Part shown: piece after piece, positions 6,877-12,319 of the stretch | How the letters are laid out: the number at the start of each line of letters is the position of its first letter | Numbering within the stretch: position 1 is the stretch's first letter | From: Woeseia sp. | GTDB lineage: Bacteria > Pseudomonadota > Gammaproteobacteria > Steroidobacterales > Woeseiaceae | Length of the DNA: 12,319 bases | Direction of reading: 5' to 3' | NCBI GenBank assembly: GCA_018701055.1 | Contig: JABIUH010000082.1 | Location: 1-12,319, forward strand | Position numbers and translations under genes: made by a program | Notes under the pieces: generated by a model | Told to the model about the DNA's origin: nothing | Databases searched by the model: none | Seen by the model: the letters and a program-made list of their open reading frames with translations, nothing else

Positions 6877-9800
6877 ATGAGTTCGACCAACGAATTTGAG
6901 CAGTATCTAAGCGGGTTTAGGCTTCGCTTGCGACAGCTCGTTCGGGCTCGCGTTAGTGCTTTGCTATTGATTGCCGCCTTACTCATTACCCTCGTTATCG
7001 TCGCCATCGCTATTCGTCAGGGATTTCCCGACGCTGTAATCATCGCAGGTCGTTTGCTGCTCCTGGGTGTGTTTGGTGCGATCGGCTGGTGGTATCTGGT
7101 TCTACCGTCACGAAAGGCTGAGTCTGATGGTGTGCTTGATCTTGAGCGGCGTGCACCGGACTTTGATGGCCGCATCCAAACCTGGAAGGAGATGGATCCG
7201 AGCAAGAATCCGATGGCAGATCTATTGGCCGAAGATTCGCTAAAAATCGCCAGGGACAATCCTCCGGAACGCGCGATACCACGGAAAGAATTTTCACTAA
7301 CATTTTTCGGTGCCTCCATCGCTGCCGTTGCTCTGTTGTTCTTTGTTATCGCAGGGCCCGGAAATTATGCCTACGGCGTTCGTCATCTGTGGTTCGGCTG
7401 GGCTTTTTCAGATTTATTGCCCTCGCAGAACATCAAAGTCTCTCCCGGTGACGATGGCATACGTAAGGGTGGGCCCATCAGCGTTCGCGCCGTTATGGAG
7501 GGCTTCGAACCTGGACAGGCATGGGTGCACGCGCGATTTGGAGTAGCGGAATGGCAAGAGGTCGAAATGTCAGACCTCGACGAGTCCTTCGGTTTTACTT
7601 TTTTCTCAGTGCGAGAACCGCTGGAATACTACGTCTCTGCTGCCAATGTTCGTAGTCCAACTTACCGTGTCAATGTAGTCGATCTGCCGATAATCGAAAA
7701 TATGACGGTCACCTATCAGTTCCCGGACTGGACCGACCGCGAGGATCTGACCGACGATCCCGGCGGCGATATTCGGGCAATTGCTGAAACTGAAATTACT
7801 ATTCACCTGGCGGCGAATCGACCCATGACTGCGGGAGACCTCGTCGTCGATGATCGCGAGGTTGAGTTAACGGTAGACGGGAACACAGCAACGGCGTCTT
7901 TTAGCATTTCGCAAGATGGTCAATATTTTGTCGCGGCCAACGTCGGCGGCGAGCAGATTCGTCTCACGGATGATTACTTCATTAAGCTATTGGACGATGA
8001 ATTACCCAAAATCGAGTTTGTGCGACCGGGTCGTGATTGGAGTGCGAGCAGCATCGAAGAAGTCACCACGAGAATTTCTGCAACTGACGACTATCAACTA
8101 GAATCATTAGAATTACGTTATTCCATCAATGGCAGTGATTGGTTGTCTGTTCCTTTGTCCGTTGATGCCGACGTGGCAGAAATCGACCACGTATTTTATT
8201 TGGAATCACTGACTGAAGACACGACGACAGAGTCACTCGTCCCCGGCGACTTGATTTCCTACTACGCAGTTGCCTCGGATCGAGAAAACTCCGCCCGCAC
8301 CGATATCTTTTTTATCGATGTGCAGCCATTTGATCGACGTTATTCGCAGTCGCAACAATCCGGTGGCGGTGGTCAACAGGGTGGTCAACAACAGGATGAG
8401 ATTTCGCAACGGCAACGCGAAATTATTGTTTCAACCTGGAATCTCATTCGCGAAGAACAAGAGAATCGTCGTAATGATCCCGCTTATCTTTCTGACAACG
8501 CAGCACTGCTATCAAGAGTGCAAGCGACATTGCGTGGTCAGGTGGAGACGTTGGCGCAGCGCACAGAGGCGCGCCAACTGACCGCGTCAGTGGAAGAAAT
8601 AGCGTTGTTTGTTGAAAATCTTCGAAAAGCCGGTGAGGCGATGGTGCCGGCTTCGGAACGTCTAAGTGAAATTGAGTTTGAGCAAGCGATATTGCCAGAG
8701 CAGGAAGCATTGCAGCATTTACTGGCGGCGGAAGCGGTCTTCACAGATATCAATGTTGCGCGTCAGACCGACAACAACGGCGGTGGTGGAGGGCAAGCGG
8801 GGCGCGATTTAACGGAGATGTTCGAACTCGAGATGGATCTTGAAAAAAATCAGTATGAAACCGGTAGTCGTGCCTCACCAGAAGCGCCGCAGCAAGCGCT
8901 TGAGGAGGCTGTTGATGAGCTCGAAGAGCTGGCCCGCCGGCAGGAACAGCTCGCCAAAAATATGGAGCGGTCGCAGACGCCTGCGCCGGCAGAGCGCTGG
9001 CAACAGGAAATGCTGCGCCGTGATGTTGAAGAACTTCAGGATCGGCTGGAGCGGATGCAGGAGCAGAGCGCCGCGAACCAATCTGCTAGTCAAAGTCAGC
9101 AGCAAGGATCACAAGGTCAATCTGCACAGCCCGGGCCGGAAGGTGAATCGGGCGAAGACGGCGGGGAACAAGGTCAACCGGAATTAAGCGAATTGCGGCG
9201 GCGCCTGGAAAGCGCCGTTCGTGCAATGAACGATGCCGATGAGGCGATGCGCAATGGTGCCGATCGGAATGATATGCAACGCGCTGCCGATGAGGCGCAG
9301 CGTCAATTGGAGGGCGCTCGAAACAGCGCTAACGAGCAAGCCCAGCGTGCGCTCCAGGCGTCCATCGAGGATCTCGCTGAGCGCGCTGATGAGGCCTACG
9401 AGACTCAGGCGGCTATGGAGGCGCAATTACAAGAAGCTATTCGCGACATTAGCGTTGGCGGCAATGAATTCAATCGACTCGATAGCGGTATGACGATCGA
9501 TGAAGAGTACGAAATGGCGGCAGAAAAGAGGCGTCTACAAGCGGACGTTCAGGCGCTCGAGCAGGATGCTCGTAATGCCGCAAACCAAATTGCCGATGAC
9601 CAACCAGGCGCTGCCGAGGAACTTCGCAAGGCCATTGAGAAACTCCGGGAGATGGAGATTGCGGTTCGAATTGCAGTGGCTGCCGCGTACATCGAACAGG
9701 GCGAGGCCGTTTATGTCATTGGCAGTGAAAGCGCCGTAACCGAGGCGTTGCGCGAGTTGCGTCAGGATATTGGGCGAGCGCAATCAATGCTTTCGGCTGG

Positions 9801-10338
9801 CAGCCCAGGCGCGGGCGAACCACAACGCGATAATTTATCCGAGACATTGGCCAACACGCAGCAACTCAGGCGCGAGTTGCAAGAGCTGGCGCGTGGCAAT
9901 GCCGGATCAGGCGGCAATGGTGCAGTGACAGATCGTGGTCGCGATGATCTACAAAGCTCGACCGGCGTCGAGGTTGATGACTTAACAGTGACTCGCGAAT
10001 TTGATGATCAGGCGGATAACATATCGCAGGAAGTCATTGGCCTTTTTAGAACGCTTCGTTCGCGGGGTGTGGCTGTTCAGGACATCGATGAATTGCGTCG
10101 CTTGGCGGCCGATATTCGTGCTTCGGATTTTAGCGGCAACCCTGCCTTACTTGAAGAAGAGGTGCGACGTGCATTGGCTGCCGCCGAGCAACTGGAGATG
10201 GCGCTATCGAAAACTGCACGGCAGGGAGACAGTGCAGTGCGCACCAGCATCGCCGATGAAATACCCAATCAACACAAAGAAGTTGTGGCTGATTACTTTC
10301 GTCGCCTGGGCGAAACTAACGACACATCGGATCAGTAG
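6877..10338 (+). CDS. DUF4175-family large membrane protein with long periplasmic coiled coils
   Basis: A 1153-residue protein. Translation starts at ATG 6877, with GGAG at 6868-6871 as a well-spaced ribosome site. Three hydrophobic helices lie at about 27-46, 52-75 and 140-160. Basic residues before TM1 (RLRLRQLVRAR) and after TM2 (PSRKAE) put those parts in the cytosol, so roughly 990 residues after TM3 should be periplasmic (inference). After TM3 comes a beta-rich segment (about 185-480) with YQFPDW near 281 and an ATDDYQLESLELRY strand near 401, features of DUF4175 proteins. The rest is helical, charged and coiled-coil-like, broken by low-complexity linkers rich in Gln, Gly and Ser at 489-508, about 634-643, 731-768 and near 1005-1012. 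DUF4175 genes commonly accompany MoxR, DUF58 and BatA-like genes, which supports one system; its own molecular function is unknown. There is no signature of an enzyme active site. It may act as a stalk, tether or mechanosensor. Confidence 0.88.
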   Translation: MSSTNEFEQYLSGFRLRLRQLVRARVSALLLIAALLITLVIVAIAIRQGFPDAVIIAGRLLLLGVFGAIGWWYLVLPSRKAESDGVLDLERRAPDFDGRIQTWKEMDPSKNPMADLLAEDSLKIARDNPPERAIPRKEFSLTFFGASIAAVALLFFVIAGPGNYAYGVRHLWFGWAFSDLLPSQNIKVSPGDDGIRKGGPISVRAVMEGFEPGQAWVHARFGVAEWQEVEMSDLDESFGFTFFSVREPLEYYVSAANVRSPTYRVNVVDLPIIENMTVTYQFPDWTDREDLTDDPGGDIRAIAETEITIHLAANRPMTAGDLVVDDREVELTVDGNTATASFSISQDGQYFVAANVGGEQIRLTDDYFIKLLDDELPKIEFVRPGRDWSASSIEEVTTRISATDDYQLESLELRYSINGSDWLSVPLSVDADVAEIDHVFYLESLTEDTTTESLVPGDLISYYAVASDRENSARTDIFFIDVQPFDRRYSQSQQSGGGGQQGGQQQDEISQRQREIIVSTWNLIREEQENRRNDPAYLSDNAALLSRVQATLRGQVETLAQRTEARQLTASVEEIALFVENLRKAGEAMVPASERLSEIEFEQAILPEQEALQHLLAAEAVFTDINVARQTDNNGGGGGQAGRDLTEMFELEMDLEKNQYETGSRASPEAPQQALEEAVDELEELARRQEQLAKNMERSQTPAPAERWQQEMLRRDVEELQDRLERMQEQSAANQSASQSQQQGSQGQSAQPGPEGESGEDGGEQGQPELSELRRRLESAVRAMNDADEAMRNGADRNDMQRAADEAQRQLEGARNSANEQAQRALQASIEDLAERADEAYETQAAMEAQLQEAIRDISVGGNEFNRLDSGMTIDEEYEMAAEKRRLQADVQALEQDARNAANQIADDQPGAAEELRKAIEKLREMEIAVRIAVAAAYIEQGEAVYVIGSESAVTEALRELRQDIGRAQSMLSAGSPGAGEPQRDNLSETLANTQQLRRELQELARGNAGSGGNGAVTDRGRDDLQSSTGVEVDDLTVTREFDDQADNISQEVIGLFRTLRSRGVAVQDIDELRRLAADIRASDFSGNPALLEEEVRRALAAAEQLEMALSKTARQGDSAVRTSIADEIPNQHKEVVADYFRRLGETNDTSDQ

Positions 10339-10354
10339 AGCCGGTGATCAGTAG
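10330..10354. repeat. 9-bp direct repeat GATCAGTAG across the DUF4175 stop
   Basis: GATCAGTAG occurs at 10330-10338 and again at 10346-10354, 16 bases apart, with CGG before each copy. The first copy contains the DUF4175 stop codon. It looks like a small tandem duplication in the 28-base gap between convergent genes. No hairpin with a T-run, and so no clear bidirectional terminator, is seen in this gap. Confidence 0.4.
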
Positions 10355-10366
10355 CCGCGTCGTTGG

Positions 10367-11278
10367 TCAGCTGCGCGTAAATAGATTGCGAACAATGTGG
10401 CCAGCAATTTCTGGGTTCTCGCGCAACCTGCGTACCGAATAGGCAAACCAACGTTCGCCGAACGGGACATAGACTCGTAGGGGGTGTCCTGCCGCGACCA
10501 ATCGGCCGCGTAAGCTCTCAGCTACGCCCAACAACATTTGAAACTCATAGCGTGTTTGATTGATTTTCTTGCTATTGATGTACTCGACCGCAAATTCGAC
10601 AAGCGCCGGGTCATGTGTGGCGATCCCAACTTTTTGGACGCCGCCGGCAAGCAACTGCTCCAGAAGCTCGCAATAGGACCGCCGTATTTGGCCAGCGTCG
10701 TTGAAAGCAACGATTTCCGGCTCGAGATATATTCCTTTGCACAATCGAATATACGTCGGGCCCGAATCCAATAGATTTTTGATGTCGTCTGTACTTCGAC
10801 GCAGGCACGATTGAATGACAGTGCCGACATTCGAATACTCCTCCCGAAGTCGCCTATAGATATCCAGCGTTGCATCTGTCACCGACGAATCCTCCATGTC
10901 GATGCGAACAAAACTGCCGTGTTCATTCGCTGCGGCAACCAATGCCCGCGTTGCCGCGAAACAGAGTTCGGCATCCTGACGTAAACCCAGGTCAGACAAT
11001 TTGACTGAGATGTTGCAGTCGAGGCTGTTGCGTTCAATGCCCTCGATTGCCGCAAGATAAATATCGCGCGCCGTTTCAGCCTCATCGCGAGTACGACTGT
11101 CTTCACCAAGTACGTCGACGGTCGCGCTGCAGCCTGCCGCGTTTAGGTCGTTAACAGCCGAATAGGCACTGTCGAGGTCGGTCCCGGCGATGTAGCGTCG
11201 CGACAGCGGCCAGACCAGCGATTTCGGCAGGTACGGAATCGGTGCAACGAGTAGACGATTGAAAAGGTTGACTGACAC
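10367..11278 (-). CDS. Proline dehydrogenase, stand-alone (monofunctional)
   Basis: A 303-residue FAD-dependent proline dehydrogenase, which oxidises L-proline to pyrroline-5-carboxylate and passes electrons to the quinone pool, usually from the inner face of the membrane. The single PRODH barrel is recognised by VKLSDLGL at 92-99, RIDMED at 125-130, VIQSCLRR at 154-161, RLCKGIY at 178-184 (family form RLVKGAY), YEFQMLLG at 244-251 and a C-terminal block at 268-289 beginning RVYVPFGERW and ending RRLRENP, where Arg283/Arg284 match the residues that bind the proline carboxylate. The length fits the monofunctional bacterial form; there is no PutA DNA-binding or P5C-dehydrogenase domain, and no P5C dehydrogenase gene is in the window. 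It starts with GTG at 11278 with a weak ribosome site (CAGG). It lies 59 bases downstream of the aldo/keto reductase on the same strand, so the two may be co-transcribed. Confidence 0.92.
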   Translation of the reverse strand: MSVNLFNRLLVAPIPYLPKSLVWPLSRRYIAGTDLDSAYSAVNDLNAAGCSATVDVLGEDSRTRDEAETARDIYLAAIEGIERNSLDCNISVKLSDLGLRQDAELCFAATRALVAAANEHGSFVRIDMEDSSVTDATLDIYRRLREEYSNVGTVIQSCLRRSTDDIKNLLDSGPTYIRLCKGIYLEPEIVAFNDAGQIRRSYCELLEQLLAGGVQKVGIATHDPALVEFAVEYINSKKINQTRYEFQMLLGVAESLRGRLVAAGHPLRVYVPFGERWFAYSVRRLRENPEIAGHIVRNLFTRS

Positions 11279-11289
11279 GATTAGCCTGA

Positions 11290-11305
11290 TTGATTATGGT
11301 TGATT
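11290..11305. repeat. TTGATT direct repeat, 10-bp period, upstream of proline dehydrogenase
   Basis: TTGATT occurs at 11290-11295 and 11300-11305, exactly one helical turn apart, within the 59-base gap before the proline dehydrogenase start; a related TGATTGA also occurs at 11287 and 11301. Such spacing could suit a regulator binding one DNA face, but the stretch is AT-rich and short, so chance is a real alternative. Confidence 0.2.
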
Positions 11306-11337
11306 GAGCAATTCTGCCCGAAATGACGTGGCGTGTG

Positions 11338-12319
11338 TTAGTTCAGATCCGACTCCTGAAATTGCTCTGTATCAATTTCGGCCTGTGTCTTGGGGACGTA
11401 GCGGGGTCCCGATATCGTATCTTTATTAATCAACGCGTTTGCAGCCGCCACAGCGTCATCGTCAAGGCGGACATTCAATGCGGCAAAATTTTCCTGGAGG
11501 TGGCTTATATTTGTGGTTCCAGGAATCGGTATGACGTGGTCATTGGAATGCAGTAGCCAGGCCAGCGCGAACTGACCCATCGTGCAGCCTGCCTCTTTCG
11601 CCAGTGCTTCGAATTCGTCCAGCAACAGGAGGTTCGCAGGGTAGTTGTCTGGAGAGAAGCGCGGCATGTTCCGTCGCAGGTCTTTCGCTTCCAATAACGA
11701 GGCATCGCGTAAAAGACCGGTGAGGTAGCCGCGCGCCAATGGTGAAAACGGTATGAATGCTGCGCCCAATTCGCGACAGGCATCGAGGACAGCGATTTCA
11801 GGTTCACGCGTCCACAATGAATACTCCGACTGAACCGCCGCGATGGGGTGGACATCGTGGGCTTTCCTGAGCGTCACCGCGGAGACTTCTGAGAGTCCAA
11901 TCGAGCGTATCTTGCCGGTGTCGACCAATCTCGAGAGTGCACCGACACAATCCTCAATGGGCGTTACTTTGTCCCATCGATGCAAATAAAGGAGATCAAT
12001 GACGTCAGTACCTAAGGTTCGCAAACTGTCTTCGCAGGTTTTTCGCAAAGTTTTTGGGTCGTTACTAAGTTCTCGTTTGCCGTCGACTCCGCGTAGTCCA
12101 CATTTGCTCGCCAGAAAATATTCGTTGCGACGATGACCGATGGCCGTGCGTATCAGTGTTTCGTTCTGACCAAAGCCGTACAGCGCCGCGGTGTCGATCA
12201 TTGAGTAGCCAACGTCCAACGCTTCATTGAGCAGGCGAACGCTGTGCGCCTCCTCGGGCGGGGTTCCGTACGCATACGATAGGCTCATTGCCCCGAGACT
12301 GATGCCCGATACTTCGATA
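11338..12319 (-). CDS. Aldo/keto reductase, 5' end beyond the window
   Basis: A cytosolic NAD(P)H-dependent aldo/keto reductase with a (beta/alpha)8 barrel. An ATG at 12288 could be read as the start, but the frame stays open to the right edge and encodes IEVSGISLGA directly before it, exactly the conserved first strand of the family (IEVSGISLGAM). The true start is therefore probably about ten residues outside the window. Numbering from the ATG at 12288, the catalytic tetrad is complete: Asp32 (IDTAALYG), Tyr37, Lys62 (ASKCGL) and His103 (YLHRWD). The cofactor-binding end IPIPGTTNISHLQEN follows near 255-269, and a GPRY motif near the C-terminus resembles AKR13-type reductases (weak assignment). 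The substrate is unknown; candidates are aldehydes or small ketones. It precedes proline dehydrogenase on the same strand. Confidence 0.92.
   Translation of the reverse strand, partial: IEVSGISLGAMSLSYAYGTPPEEAHSVRLLNEALDVGYSMIDTAALYGFGQNETLIRTAIGHRRNEYFLASKCGLRGVDGKRELSNDPKTLRKTCEDSLRTLGTDVIDLLYLHRWDKVTPIEDCVGALSRLVDTGKIRSIGLSEVSAVTLRKAHDVHPIAAVQSEYSLWTREPEIAVLDACRELGAAFIPFSPLARGYLTGLLRDASLLEAKDLRRNMPRFSPDNYPANLLLLDEFEALAKEAGCTMGQFALAWLLHSNDHVIPIPGTTNISHLQENFAALNVRLDDDAVAAANALINKDTISGPRYVPKTQAEIDTEQFQESDLN

Noticed and set aside
8341..9180. Tandem DNA repeats in the Gln/Gly/Ser-rich parts of the DUF4175 gene
   Set aside because: The codons vary and no unit repeats in register; it is low-complexity protein composition and not a DNA repeat array.
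12286..12288. ATG as the true start of the aldo/keto reductase
   Set aside because: The frame continues upstream to the window edge and encodes the conserved first strand, so this Met is internal.

Overview
This 12.3 kb window looks like chromosomal DNA from a Gram-negative proteobacterium. It is probably an uncultured, environmental or marine gammaproteobacterium, but that placement is an inference from gene families, moderate GC by eye and compact operons; there is no rRNA or marker gene to fix it. I see no tRNA, rRNA, insertion sequence, CRISPR array or phage gene.

Region 1 (about 1-10338, + strand) is one long co-directional block: a TPR/gluzincin-peptidase protein cut by the left edge, a MoxR-type AAA+ ATPase, a soluble DUF58 (VWA-like) protein, a membrane-anchored BatA-like VWA protein with a glutamine-amidotransferase-like domain, a soluble cytochrome P450, and a giant DUF4175 membrane protein with long coiled coils. 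The core moxR, DUF58 and BatA-like genes are very tightly packed (3-base gap, then a 1-base overlap) and two of the three use non-ATG starts, which suggests translational coupling. The DUF4175 gene follows after a 116-base gap.

The predicted system has a cytosolic part (MoxR ring plus DUF58) and a periplasmic part (BatA-like VWA/GATase-like module, DUF4175 coiled coils, perhaps the peptidase). By analogy with characterised MoxR/VWA pairs such as CbbQ/CbbO and NorQ/NorD it may be a remodelling or maturation chaperone acting across the inner membrane, but its client is unknown. The odd member is the P450, a haem enzyme placed between two structural components. A tiny ORF with a good ribosome-binding site ends on the P450 start codon, so P450 translation may be coupled to it.

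Region 2 (10367-12319, - strand) converges on region 1 with only 28 bases between stop codons. It carries a stand-alone proline dehydrogenase and, upstream of it, an aldo/keto reductase that runs off the right edge. These look like ordinary metabolic genes, probably co-transcribed, with no evident link to region 1.
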